A stretch of 64,000 nucleotides of DNA, taken from Oegoconia quadripuncta. Taxonomy: Eukaryota > Arthropoda > Insecta > Lepidoptera > Autostichidae. The notes under the pieces were generated by a model. That model saw only the letters and a list, made by a program, of their open reading frames with translations, did no database searches and was not told where the DNA came from. The DNA lies in the NCBI GenBank assembly GCA_949316235.1, contig OX438742.1, positions 7,968,815 through 8,032,814 of the forward strand. Direction: 5' to 3'. Of this stretch, positions 32,061 through 43,220 are shown piece by piece. The translations under genes were made by a program, and so were the position numbers. Every line of letters starts with the position of its first letter. The first letter of the stretch is position 1.

Positions 32061-32398
32061 TTTTTTTTTTTTTTTATGCATAACGGGTTGGTACTTGACC
32101 TCAATCACACCTGATGTTAAGTGAAGATGAGGTCGAAGATGGAAGCGTACTGACCCGGAAACCACAACACATTTGGGGGACTGGCTATCTTATCTCTGAC
32201 AACCGGAACACGACAATGCTATTAACATTGCAGCTTGGCGGCAGATTTAGATAAGAAGGTGGTAGCTAGCCAGGCGGACATTTAAAATGCCCTACCACCA
32301 ACCAAACCGAGTACTTAAACATGTACCCCGCTGGGGATCGAACCCGCGACCTCCGAATCGTAAACCCAATGTTGTTTACATTGAGCCACGGAGGCGGT
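32061..32398 (-). mobile_element. SINE-C, full length
   Basis: Complete minus copy, T-run to 'GAGCCACGGAGGCGGT'. Flanks show a possible worn target duplication: AAAATT...ATCTGTAT before it (32037-32060) and AAAATTCTGTATCTCTGTAT after it. Confidence 0.9.
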
Positions 32399-32615
32399 TA
32401 AAATTCTGTATCTCTGTATCATCTGTATTTTAATAGGCTGAAATAAGCCGTGGATCGTGTCATTTGTTCATCCATGCCGGACTAGCGAGGTTTAACAAGT
32501 AATCGTTCGCGTCAATAGCGCGGAGGATTATGCTGCACTTCGTATTATATTGCGGAAAATAGAGCGCAGTTACCTTGTTAGAGTTGTTAACCTTTTCATA
32601 CATTTGACTACATAG

Positions 32616-32876
32616 GGAGCGTTGGTGGCTCAGTGGTTAAACGTGGTCTCCCAATTTGGGAGGTCCGGGTTCGATTCCCAGCCAGGTCATGTACCAATGA
32701 GTTTTTAAATTTAATTTAATTACTTATCTGCATTTATCCGACTGTTCTTACACGGTGAAGGAAAACATAGTGACGAATCTGCATGCCCGAGAAATAAAAA
32801 GTCCAAGGCCTGTGAACTCCCCAACCCGCATTGGGCAGCGTGGTGGACTACGGCGCATACTCCCTCATATATGTAT
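32616..32876 (+). mobile_element. SINE-D, near full length
   Basis: Head GAGCGTTGGTGGCTCAGTGG, B box CCGGGTTCGATTCCCAGCC, body to 'CATACTCCCTCATATATG', where repeat X begins at once. The GATGATGATG end is absent. Confidence 0.87.
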
Positions 32877-33114
32877 ACGGTGACTTAGTTCATAAAATTA
32901 ATTATAAAAGTTGTTGCTTTGGGAAAATTGCTTGTAACCATGCATCCATATATTTTCGTATCAAGCAGAGGTTGATTACCGGTTTATTGTTAAGCCTAAA
33001 TGAGCATTAGGTACGAAGCAGTGTTTTATTTAGGTTTGGCTCTACCTTAACTTTAAAAACCGGTTTTGTTAAGGAGCTAAACCAAATGGGTTTTCAATCA
33101 ATTAAGCGGTTTTA
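32877..33114 (+). repeat. Repeat X, 5' part
   Basis: Starts TATACGGTGACTTAGTTCAT, exactly as the 38.0-kb copy does, and runs to 'CAATTAAGCGGTTTTA', where SINE-D sits. The shared sharp start suggests a true left end for X. Confidence 0.75.
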
Positions 33115-33395
33115 AGAGCATTGGTGGCTCAGGGGTTAAGGCGCGGTCTCCCAATATGGGAGGTCCGGGTTCGATTCCCAGGCAGGCGATGTACCAATGA
33201 GTTTTTGAATTTAATTACTTACGTGCAATTATCCGACTGCTCTTTAAACGGTGAAGAAAACGTCGTGAGGAAATCTGCATGCTTGAGAAGTCCCCAACCC
33301 TCATAGGGCCGGCGTGGTGGTGGTGGTACTCCTTCATATATGAGGGAAGGCCTATATCCCTGCAGTGGGATGTTTACGGGCTGATGATGATGATG
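33115..33395 (+). mobile_element. SINE-D inside repeat X, copy 1
   Basis: Head 'GAGCATTGGTGGCTCAGG', variant B box, full body and the tail 'GGGCTGATGATGATGATG'. It sits at the same X position as the 38.3-kb SINE-D, but the right part of X is missing here. Confidence 0.85.
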
Positions 33396-33429
33396 TATAA
33401 ATACAATGCTGTGTGATTTCGGCACTCAA

Positions 33430-33675
33430 ATAGACTTGTGCCGTCTCTTCCCGTGGGTGCCGTAAAAGACAACTAAGGGACTTTCCGCCATAAACCATCT
33501 ATAGATTTGCACGTTTCAAGGGCTGTGGGGTCACCCTCTGTCAAGCGTGCATTTCTGTATATTTTATAAACGTAGATCTTGTTTCAATTATTAAACTCTT
33601 AATGTTTTGAACACCCCTAACGCTATTGTTTGGGATATCCCTGTCCACCCCATTTGGGATAAAGGTCGTGAAGTT
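33430..33675 (+). repeat. Repeat family W, long copy
   Basis: 'CTTCCCGTGGGTGCCGTAAA', 'GACAACTAAGGGACTTTCC', 'TTTGAACACCCCTAACGC' and 'GTTTGGGATATCCCTGTCC'. Confidence 0.65.
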
Positions 33676-34002
33676 ATGTATGTATGTATTATATTATTAT
33701 AGCATTAATTCGTAGGCGCAATATCTGACCTAATAATTAACTGGGTCGAGAACAGGAACGCTCCATGCTCCATCACTTGGTTACTGTAATCAGATTAAAA
33801 TCCCGTAGCTTCGGAATTAAAAGTATATGCAGCTATTAGTGAACTATTAATACCTAGTTAATGGTTGTTTTTTTTTTGAGCTCCTTGAAAAAGGATACGA
33901 TGTTCTTTAGATATTTATAGGTAATTTCAATTAGATTGAGTAAAATAAGTGTCTCGGATTTAGTTAAGTAGATAACGTAGCAAAGAAATATGTTTATAAC
34001 TA

Positions 34003-34166
34003 GTTTTCTGCCCGCGGCTTCATGGAATAAAATTATCGCGGATATATTTAATTTGTTTATCCCGCGGAAACTACTCAATTTACCATAACTATATACCAAA
34101 TTTCAACCAATCCCGTTTATCCGTTTTGCCGCGATTGAGCAATAAACATCCAAACTTACAACTATA
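34003..34166 (+). repeat. Repeat family R
   Basis: 'CTAGTTTTCTGCCCGCGGCT', 'TATCGCGGATATATTTAA', 'TATACCAAATTTCAACC', 'GCCGCGATTGAGCAA', 'AAACATCCAAACTT'. Seven or eight copies in the window; an unclassified lepidopteran repeat. Confidence 0.65.
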
Positions 34167-35315
34167 GAAATAAAAGAAAATCCCTAGAACTAAAAAGTGC
34201 TTTTTTTACTGGAGGCGTTTCTCTTACTAAACTTGTGCCTGTCCTGCCTGTTAATCGTTATACTTATTGATAATTGGCTTATTGACTTATGTTTTATCTC
34301 AATGGCTATTATTATATTACAATATAATCATTGCCATATTCTTAGTTATTGACCAAATTTCCTGCAAGTTCAGCTGTCAATATCGACAATTGAGTATTTT
34401 TTCAAATGAAATATGAAAACAGGCGGTGTACAAACAATGCAATTGTATGTCGATAAAGTTAGGTCATTGCTCTGTTCTATGAAAATTGTAGAGTCGTCTT
34501 GTACTTATTTTTTTTAAATATGTTATTTAATATCCTTTAATAACAGACTAGCAGCTTTAAGCTGACGCGTTTATGTCGCTGCACTTTTATTAGAATTTTT
34601 TTTTTGTCAAGTCTATTTTTAAAGGAGTTACTTAAATCTTCAAAAAAAAGTTAAAAATACTACTGATTGCAGTGTTGCGGGAATATCGTATATAACTTAA
34701 AAATTGCGCATTAACGATTATAAATCACCTTGTGTGTTACTCGAGATATTAAAGTTTACCTATCTTGTTTAATATTATTGTTTACATATTGTTATAGCGT
34801 GTAGTGAAATAACGGACAAGTATGAGGCGTTCTCAAATTAGAAGTTCGGGATACTTCAATAGTTTCAATGTATGGATATTCTCTTTTTGGAAAAAGAAAT
34901 CATCGTATCAGCCGAAAGACGTCCACTGCTAGCAAAAATAAAGAAATAACTTTACATGTAAGTCGACTCCATTACTCGTTTGGAACAGACGCAAATTTTG
35001 CTATTGTAATGATTGACCTAAACTTTTCTGACCTACATACTAAGCTACGAGTAAGTTGATGCAACTCTTTTTTTTCTTCGTTTAAATAAGCTGTTGCTGC
35101 TTACTGTGAAGTCAATCAGTAAGGAATGATGAACGGACCGCCGATTGGAAGCGATTGGATGCGTGCAGCTTTAGTTTAGGCTCTGTGATTTTTGCGAAAT
35201 TCAGCAGTGGTGTGAGGCTGATCATGATTTAGAAGTTTAACTCTCCAGCCAGTAAAATGTAACACTAGTCAGTGCCTACTTAAGTAACTGTGAATTTATA
35301 ACTAATTAAAAAATA
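34167..35315. other. AT-rich, nothing recognised
   Basis: No element signature; a 63-codon frame at 34868 is unsupported. Confidence 0.4.
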
Positions 35316-35532
35316 TATATTATGAATGCAAAAGTTTGGATGTTTGTTTGTTTCCCAATCAAGACGAAACGAATAACCCGATTTGAATGAAAGTTGGTAC
35401 ATAAGTTGAATATACCCTGGATTTAAACATATTTATCCCGATAAAGTGAGTCGTTCCCACCGGATAAATAAACTAAACATAACCGCGATAAACTTAATCC
35501 ACGCAGGCGGAGCCGCGGGTGTAAAGCTAGTA
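35316..35532 (-). repeat. Repeat family R
   Basis: 'GCAAAAGTTTGGATGTTTG', 'GATTTGAATGAAAGTTGGTA', 'CCCTGGATTTAAACAT', and the end 'CGGAGCCGCGGGTGTAAAGC'. A full-length minus copy. Confidence 0.68.
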
Positions 35533-36027
35533 TAAATATAAAATAAACTAATAAGCCGGGGATAATACATAAATCTGGTATTGTGTTCATTAGTATACAA
35601 TAATCCTATTAAGACTTAATTCCGAGCTATCAAGCCGCTTCCCCTGGATATAACGGTAACGATGTTACATAGAGGTAAATGATGATCAATAATTAAATTA
35701 TTTATTATTATTATTATATCACCACAAACTCGATTAAGGATTAGAAATTTCATAGTGCAAATATTCCAAATAAGTTTTACATTAAAAATACTTTCAAGAA
35801 CAAGCTTAGACACCAAGCGCACTCCGAGACAACGCTGATCTAACGTACAGTTGAATGATAAATTTATACGTGAGGCCCAGTAAAGCATATTAGATCAACA
35901 TGTGGGCCATTTTATAGAAATGGTCCGTTAAACTAGGGTGAATAAAGTTTACTTTAAATACATGTCTTTTTATTTATTTTTTATTTTACAGTAAGTACAG
36001 GTGTTTAAAGTTTACTAAAAGTGTATT
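35533..36027. other. Unassigned, AT-rich
   Basis: A 90-codon minus frame (35616-35888) has no recognised domain and includes an ATT microsatellite read as Ile repeats. Confidence 0.4.
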
Positions 36028-36270
36028 TAATTCACCTATAGGTGAATTATCTAAGGTGAATTAAGTTTACGAAGCCCATTTAATGCTCCATCAGGATTAT
36101 CACATATTTCTCTAGTCTTTGTACTAGAGAAATATGTGATAATCCTGGATGGATGGACATAAAGTCCAGGCTCCATTATCACATCAGTTCGATCGTACCA
36201 TAATTACATAAATATGCCAAATTTCAGCTAAATCAGCAAGTGAAATGGCTTGCAAATTTTGAAATAGACC
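36028..36270. repeat. Repeat Z with palindrome and perfect hairpin
   Basis: A perfect 22-bp palindrome TAATTCACCTATAGGTGAAT.. lies at 36028-36049. A perfect hairpin follows: 25-base arms 36092-36116 and 36123-36147 over a 6-base loop. The arms hold the family Z phrase 'AGAAATATGTGATAATCCTG'. The rest matches Z ('GCCAAATTTCAGCTAAATCA', in reverse of other copies). Confidence 0.85.
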
Positions 36271-36936
36271 ACTTAACATTAACATACGATTACTATTTGA
36301 TAATTACTATACTGTAAGAAAAAAAAAATCGATACTATCTAAATTTTGTTAAACTCTATCAAAACTGTTTATTTAGGGGAACATAAAGTTTTTTTATTGC
36401 TAACAATAATTCTCTTATATTTCTATTTCTATTTCCGTTAATCAAGGAAATTGTTAAACTTGAACGTTGTTTTTATTTCATCTTATTATGTCCTTGTTAT
36501 TAAAAAAACAAGTACAATGATCCATTATACTATGTCAAATGTTTATTTTCAACAAATTTTTATGAAATTAACTAATGCCGCTTGTTCAATCCAATTAGGT
36601 TTAGTAAAGTATTAGAAAGTTAAAAAAGTCAGGTCCAACAGTTATAACTGGCGTCTTGCCTAATATGCATTATACTTGTGCTGCTGCTGCCACTAAGGAA
36701 CCAGGATTTGAGGGCGATTACCTCCTGTGCTTTGCAGTCGGTTGCTTAATTTTATCTCTGCTTATTCTTGATCTGGCTTGCTTGGACGTGTTACTTGGAA
36801 AGGTTGCATTGTTCAGATGTCGGGGTCACTTATGTCGACATTGACATGTGTGAAGGTAGCGTCTTGCGTATCTAAGCATTGTCTTGAGAAAATTTCGTTA
36901 CCGCAATATAGGAGTCGCGTTCTGTTAGTCTAAATA

Positions 36937-37364
36937 TTGGGTCTTTACCTACGAAATTGGTGCTTTTTTTTTCTTAGTTAATCATATGTACCAATTCCTG
37001 CGATTTTCAAAGCTATATCCAAATTTGTATTTTATTTGGACAATGGAATATTATTTCAAAGTTTCATATGAAGTATATTTTAATTTCTGGGCTAAATCAC
37101 ATAATATAAAAAATTTGAACAGAGCTCTTTTCATGTGCTTCCCATAATCATTTCTTAGATTCGTTGCAACTTTTATAAAGCGGTTATTTTTAATAATTAA
37201 CGCTGCCTATACTTAACTTAATGTTATCCGATAGTACACATAAAGTTTAGATAAATTTGGATTTGCCGTTCCCAAAAAAAAAAAAAACAAAAATGTTTAT
37301 GAGGAGAAAACAGTCTTAATGAAATTCTTCATACAAAACGCCAATTTTATAGGTAAGGACCTAA
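36937..37364 (-). mobile_element. Mariner-type MITE, copy 3
   Basis: 428 bp, reversed relative to copies 1 and 2, flanked by TA (36935-36936, 37365-37366). Begins TTGGGTCTTTACCTACGAAA and ends 'ATAGGTAAGGACCTAA'. Confidence 0.88.
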
Positions 37365-38037
37365 TATATTAACACTTGCAAGAACAGGAACATCTTTGAA
37401 ATTTACCTATTTAAATGATAATAATAATTTAAGTTATGACTTTAAACAAATCGATTTTTTATTCTATCATACAAATGTTAGTGTTTATCATGTGCATTTA
37501 TACATTCTATGACCCGGAATTATTTTTCTAATCATTACATGTTAAATTATAATTTATCGAATGGGTTTATAACGTTACATTATAAAATGGATAAAGTTAA
37601 TTTTCGTCATTTTGGCACAGATTACTAATAAGTTACTAAAGTGTTCTTTAACTACCTACATTGACAGAATAAAGTTAATGAAATTTTAATCATTTTAACT
37701 TAATGTCAGCGAGCAATTGCTGTTTGTAAAAACTATCATTTTCTTTTTACAATCAAGCATCAAAAACTTAATCAAGCAGATTTTGCAAGTATAATGTTTT
37801 TTAATGTAGCTGTCGTAGTACTTTCCTTAACTATCAAATTAGTGAGTGAGGTGTGATTTTAATGCTTTATACCAACATCCACGATTCACTTTTCGCAATA
37901 TACAAGGGGGAGAACCTCTGGCCCTATTTGCAAGCAGATTTTGCAAGTATATGTTTATAATGTATATATGTAACAATTTAACAGAGATAATATCACTTAC
38001 CGTGAATATGCCCTTTATTAGGCATCTAGGTATAGGT
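37365..38037. other. AT-rich; 21-bp direct repeats
   Basis: 'CAAGCAGATTTTGCAAGTAT' occurs at about 37773 and again at 37931, followed each time by ATGTTT..AATG. The 109-codon frame at 37846 runs from here into repeat X, so it is not a gene. Confidence 0.5.
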
Positions 38038-38690
38038 GTATACGGTGACTTAGTTCATAAAATTAATTATAAAAGTTGTTGTTTTGGAAAAATTGCTTGT
38101 AACCATGCTTTCATATCTTTTAATATCAAGCAGAGGTTGATTATCGGTTTATTGTTAAGCCTAAACAAGCGTTAAGTACAAAGCAGTGTTTAATGTAGGT
38201 TTGGCTCTACCTTAACCCTAAAAAACTGGTTTTTGTTAAGGAACGAAGCCAAATGGGTTTTCAATCAATTAAGCGGTTTTTAAGAGCATGGGTGGCTCAG
38301 GGGTTAAGGCGCGGTCACCAATTTGGGAGGTCCAGTTCGATTCCCAGGCAGGCGATACATCATTGGTACACCAATGAGTTTTTAAATTTAATTACTTATG
38401 TGCATTTATCCGACTGCTCTTAAAACGGTGAAGGAAAACATCGTGAGGAAATCTGCATGCCTGAGAAATAAAAATTCAAAGGCATATGTGAAGTCCCAAT
38501 CACGCATTAGGCCAGCGTGGCGGAATATGGCCCATACTCACTCATTATACGAGTGAAGGCCTATATCCCTGCAGTGGGATATTTACGGGCTGATGATGAT
38601 GAAGCGGCTTTTAGTGATTTTCATTGCGCTCTTACCGACGAAACCGTTTCTATGACTACAAACTTCAAACGACAATTAAAAGTAATGTTT
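38038..38690 (+). repeat. Repeat X interrupted by SINE-D
   Basis: X from TATACGGTGACTTAG to 'AATTAAGCGGTTTTTA' (38282), then SINE-D, then X resumes with 'AAGCGGCTTTTAGTGATTTT' and 'GACGAAACCGTTTCTATGAC' to about 38690. Confidence 0.78.
38283..38601 (+). mobile_element. SINE-D inside repeat X, copy 2
   Basis: Flanked by a 12-bp target duplication, AAGCGGTTTTTA (38271-38282) and AAGCGGCTTTTA (38602-38613), with one mismatch. The B box is slightly shortened (TCCAGTTCGATTCCCAGG). Ends GGGCTGATGATGATG. Confidence 0.9.
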
Positions 38691-39089
38691 TGTTCACAGA
38701 ACAACGATCTATATATGAGGTTTCATTCTTTTGAAACCTGTTTGATATATCTGTCATTGCAATTTGGTAATCCCTTAGATGACGATTGCGCATAAAAGTA
38801 AAGCTAAATCGATATAATAATATACAATGCACGCAAAAAGTGTTATGAATGACATTGCATGCAGAATTCCGTTGTCTGTTAAACGGAACTTAAGAAACCA
38901 TTAAATGAGTTATTTAATGGTTCAAATTCTAATGGATCAAATTGTGCTGATTAGGTACATGTTTTTGAGCAACGGATTAGCTCTTTACTTCATGCACGTC
39001 TATGAATTAAGTACCTAAAGATGAGACAGAAGGTGGAATCACACTATCTTGACACCTCCAAATTATTTGGGAAACCGGCTGTCCTATCT

Positions 39090-39255
39090 CAAATGGTCTC
39101 TATCACTACAAACTTCAAACGACGCCGACGCGTGCATTGTCTTTCAGGATTAAACCGGTTTAGTCAGGTATTAGTGCTGTCATATCGAACGCACTCCGAA
39201 CGAAACCATTTCTATAATCTGGTATAAATCTTTATTTACCGGTATTTACGAAACC
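39090..39255 (+). repeat. Repeat X, 3' part
   Basis: 'GTCTCTATCACTACAAACTT', 'CGACGCCGACGCGTGCATTG', 'GGATTAAACCGGTTTAGTCA', ending 'GGTTTCTGACCCTAG'. Same region as in the 4.6-kb copy. Confidence 0.68.
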
Positions 39256-39656
39256 GGTTTCTGACCCTAGTATCAAGATCAATTTTAAAGTCCTGTATGT
39301 TTCAAGAAACTTAACATTATCTTTGTAGTCGCAGTGCATATGATGTAGGCAAATGTATAAATTCGCACTTTCAATTGAAAGCCTACGCGGATGGTTATGG
39401 AATCGCAGACATTTCCTATATTTTTAAAACTGCGTGGGTTTAAAGAGGAGTCTTTGGTATGGAAAGGTACCTAACAATGCCGCCTCCACACTCTTCCCAC
39501 TGTGACTCCTATTAGCTAGGATCAACAGTGGTACTCGACACGGCGCCTAATGAAGGTTGCCCTATGTGACTATTGCTACCTTAGACCCTAGAATAATTAA
39601 CGAAAGAAATAGGGTGTGTAATTAAGTAAAGAGTGTTCCCAGTCCTTCCTATAAAC

Positions 39657-39706
39657 AGTAACATCAAGTGTGATTGAGGTCAAGCACCAACCCGTTTAGC
39701 ATAAAA
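39657..39706 (+). mobile_element. SINE-C tail fragment
   Basis: Only the last 50 bases: 'ACATCAAGTGTGATTGAGG' and 'CACCAACCCGTTTAGCATAA'. Confidence 0.65.
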
Positions 39707-39761
39707 CAAAAATATCCCCGCCTTGGAAAGGAACATAACAGTCGAATTGATTCGAAATAGA

Positions 39762-40038
39762 ATTTCTACGCGGGCGAAGCAGCGCCGAATGCTAGTTACC
39801 AATACAATATGTTTTCTTTTCCGCCCACGCCTTCACCTGCGTTGAAAAACTTTATCGCGGATATATTTCATGTGTTTATTTCGCAAAATCTACTCAGGTT
39901 ATCGGGATAAAACATATCCTATGTCCTAATCCATGGTATGTTCTATCTATACACCAAATTTCATCCAAATCCGTTCATCTGTTTCGCTGTGATTGAGCAA
40001 CAACAAACACCTAAACATTTGCGTTTATAATATTAGTT
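39762..40038 (+). repeat. Repeat R, inverted pair
   Basis: A short reversed end (39762-39795, 'CTACGCGGGCGAAGC...GCTAGTT') precedes a long plus copy (39810-40038) that ends 'GCGTTTATAATATTAGTT'. Confidence 0.6.
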
Positions 40039-40482
40039 AACAAAATATTAGTTATTGGTTAATAAACATTTAAGATTTATGCTTGAATAATAAAAACACG
40101 TCACGTTTTCAATAAATCTCTCCCTTTCACACATTTCGCTCACGCGATCATAATTAATAACTCACACATGCAGCGGAATCTAGGGTTAACCTCCCTGTAG
40201 AGGCATCTTAGCAACAATCTATGAGGGAAGCTATGCGGAGGGTTCCGGTGGGGTTGGGTGGGATTGGAGGGACGCCCAAAAAGGGATGAGAGATCCCTCA
40301 TTTGTTTCGAGTATGCAGATGCAATTTGAATTGTGTTTTTGTGAAGTTCTAGTAATTTTCATTAATAGCTTTTCTCGTCATTTTCTTACATTTCATTTCA
40401 TCCCTCATATCTACTTCTTATGTTATTAACGGCATGTTTATCACATTACCTCCTGGAATAAATTGTGTTGATTTCAGCACGT

Positions 40483-40720
40483 AAAGAGAATAGAATCAAC
40501 TCCTCTCTTTCCGTGGGTGTCGTAAAAGGCGACTATAGGATCCAAAAAATATAAGCAGATTTGCACGTTTTAATAACGATACGCTCATCCCCTATCACGT
40601 GTGAATCTCTGAATTTTTCAAAAGGTGAAACGTAGATGTTGTTACAAGTATAAAATTTTGGAACACCCAAACGTTAATGTTTGGGATATCTCTAAGCACT
40701 CCTTTTGGGATAAAGGCCGA
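40483..40720 (+). repeat. Repeat family W
   Basis: 'CTTTCCGTGGGTGTCGTAAA', 'GGCGACTATAGGATCC', 'CCCTATCACGTGTGAATCTC', 'TTTTGGAACACCCAAACGTT', 'CTCCTTTTGGGATAAAGG'. The best copy of W here. Confidence 0.68.
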
Positions 40721-40930
40721 AAACGATATGTTATACATGTAACCTATATACCTAAATTAATTCGTAGTCTCCCCAGATATTGGATTCTGTTCCAACAATG
40801 GAGCTATATATTGCTATTGATGAATGACTAATTTGAAAGCATTTGATTAGTCCTTATTAGTCATTGATATCTCAATAGAAGCTAACTGTTGGTTGTTTAG
40901 TTATAATATCTAACTAATAAACTATAAATA

Positions 40931-41131
40931 GACTAGCTTTTCGCCCGCGTCTTCGCTTACATTGAATAACTTTATCGCGGATACGATTAAATTGTTTATC
41001 CAATGCAACTACTCACGTTATCGGGATAAAAAATATCCTATCTTTAATCCAGTCTACCAAATTTCATCCAAATCCGTTCATGAGTGAACAACAAACAAAC
41101 GTCCATACTCTAACATTTATAATATTAATTA
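40931..41131 (+). repeat. Repeat family R
   Basis: 'GACTAGCTTTTCGCCCGCG' to 'AACATTTATAATATTAATTAG', with most of the family landmarks. Confidence 0.68.
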
Positions 41132-41325
41132 GATATTTTAGACACCAACTATCTAGTTCCAAACTAGGCAAAGTCTGTACTTACTATGAATAAACATTAA
41201 TAAACATACAAAATATAAACCACCGTGACCAGGGAATAAATGCTTCGTATTCATTATAGAAACATTTATCCCTATCGGGATTCAAACCCGGCACCGTGGG
41301 TTTCAGTGATAGGGTCCCACCAATT
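41132..41325 (-). mobile_element. SINE-B, diverged
   Basis: 'GACACCAACTATCTAGTTCC' at the 3' end, then 'GGGATTCAAACCCGGCACCG' (B box reversed) and a shortened head. It directly abuts repeat R. Confidence 0.7.
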
Positions 41326-41429
41326 AGTTTTCTATTTTAATACCAAGTTTCCCAAAATGTCTTCAAAAATACATGTACAAGAATAAGAATAACAATTCGT
41401 TACTAAAAATTCGAAACTACTGCGTTAGT

Positions 41430-41697
41430 ATAAATAAATAAATAAATAAATATCCTCAGACTTACACACAGCGCCATCTAGTTCCACAGTAAGCAACTAT
41501 AAGCTTGTGTTGTGGATGATATATTACACAAATACATTTTTTTTTGTAAATAAATACTTATTATGAATGAAAACATCCATAACTCGGGTACACATGTCCG
41601 TATTCATCACACAAACATTTGCCCCTAGCGGGATTCGAACCCGCAACCTTTTGGTATAGTGGTCAGAGTTGCTAACCACTACACCAAACAGGTCGTC
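41430..41697 (-). mobile_element. SINE-A, full length
   Basis: From an (AAAT)n tail and 'CAGCGCCATCTAGTTCCACA' to the intact head 'AACCACTACACCAAACAGGTCGTC' (shown in two parts: AACCACTACACC, AAACAGGTCGTC). Promoter boxes intact. Confidence 0.9.
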
Positions 41698-41928
41698 AGT
41701 ATGGTAAATAGTATTTTATTCGCTCCTAATTCTGAACAGGCTAAATAATTATATGACTTAGTTAAGATAGCAATTAAGAACCGATCAAATTAAGACTGAC
41801 TTTGTACAAAAGAGAGCCATGATGAGGTTGGCATTTAATTAAGATCCTCTATAAATAAATAAAAATAAAAATAAAATTCGTTACACCAATGCCAAGAAAA
41901 ATGTATCCTTAAATAACTCATTAAGTAA

Positions 41929-42130
41929 TTAAAAACCAAAAAACCCGACAGGATATTTTGTATTTTGCGGGCGCCATGTTGGATTTTTTATCATAAAGTA
42001 TATCCTATAGGGATAGGGATAGGGATCGAAATCGGTCGAACCGTTTAGGCTACAGGGGGTAACATAGAATCCACATTATATACTGGACAAACATAACTCT
42101 CCTTTTAGGGGCTGTTGGGTAAAAACAGTG
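41929..42130 (+). repeat. Repeat family Y
   Basis: 'TTAAAAACCAAAAAACCCGA', 'GGGCGCCATGTTGGATTTTT' and 'GGTCGAACCGTTTAGGCTAC'. Copies at 42.75, 48.03 and 56.25 kb. Non-coding. Confidence 0.62.
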
Positions 42131-42749
42131 ATAAACACATGCTTATGTTAGATACTTCGCAAAGTTAGTAAATCCTTCAAAAGGGCAAGGCATAAAATAC
42201 CAAAATAAGATGTCATGAAACCCGTCTTGCGTAAAAATTTTATTTTTATAATAATAAGCTTATGCCCTTCAATAATAAGGTTCCTACTGATATCTAATAC
42301 GTGACCTATGATAAATATAATAGTTTTATTAAATTTCGACCGCCTTGACAAGAGCGACGATGGTCACATATAAATTTTATGACAATAAAATAATATTTCA
42401 AGTATTTAAAACATAACACTCCATATTGAAGCGCGTTTGCAGGCTCACGGATGGTCCACTTGTGGGACCATTCAATTCCCATTGCGGAGCATTAGTCAGG
42501 TACTGTGAGCCTGGTCCAGTCCATCCACTATATCTTCCGGTCGTTTCCTTTCCAAAAATGATCTATCTTAATCTGTAATAGACACAATTAGCTAGGAAAT
42601 GTTGACTGATTTCTTCTTTTCCGCGCTCGGTGGAGGATGAACCTGAAACTAATCACAATAGTAATAGGTGTCGATTTAATCTACAGCGACCTGGGTGCTC
42701 ATGTTATCGCTTCCTTGTTTTAGAATAAACCTGCAGTTAGTTTTGTTGA
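42131..42749. other. Nothing recognised
   Basis: Includes a 67-codon minus frame (42148-42351) without known features. Confidence 0.4.
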
Positions 42750-42930
42750 TGTCAAAAAAACCCTGTTTTATATTTTGTGCTATGCGCTCCAATGTTGGAT
42801 TTTTTTACCATAACACGTATACTATACGACCCTGGGGGCCAAGTCGAAACTAATGACAACTAGCACTTCATTCAGTCAAGCTGTTTAGGCTATATGTAAC
42901 ATAGAAATCTACACACACTCGAAAAATTAG
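42750..42930 (+). repeat. Repeat family Y, diverged
   Basis: 'GTCAAAAAAACCCTGTTTTA', 'CAATGTTGGATTTTTTTACC', 'CAGTCAAGCTGTTTAGGCTA' and 'AACATAGAAATCTACAC'. Confidence 0.58.
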
Positions 42931-42947
42931 TTCCTTGTCGCTTCTTG

Positions 42948-43045
42948 TGAAGCGATGTAGTTTAAAAAAATAACATAATGACTTTCAATAAGTTATATTT
43001 TTGTATCCTACATTGAATCAAATATTTTTGACTTTTGACTAACAT
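42948..43045 (+). mobile_element. LINE 3' terminus fragment
   Basis: 'GAAGCGATGTAGTTTAAAAA', 'TATTTTTGTATCCTACATTG' and the end 'TTTTTGACTTTTGAC'. The same text occurs reversed at 60010-60105. Confidence 0.55.
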
Positions 43046-43149
43046 TATCCACTTTCCAAAAAACATCGATATTTCCAGTTGCCAATTGAATACATTATAC
43101 GAGTCAGAAGATCGTAACCGGAGAATTATGAAAAGTTCGTTTTTTAAAA

Positions 43150-43220
43150 TGTCCTTAACGAGAATCGAACTCTGACGTTAACATGGCAGCCGGGGAACCA
43201 TTACACCACGGTAGTAGTCG
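43150..43220 (-). mobile_element. tRNA-like head, probably SINE remnant
   Basis: The reverse strand reads TACCGTGGTGTAATGGTTCC, then 'AGAGTTCGATTCTCG', with box A and box B in the right order and spacing. The flanking acceptor arms do not pair, so it is not a working tRNA gene. Confidence 0.4.

Noticed and set aside
37846..38175. 109-codon plus-strand ORF as a gene
   Set aside because: It crosses from unassigned DNA into repeat X, so the frame is accidental.
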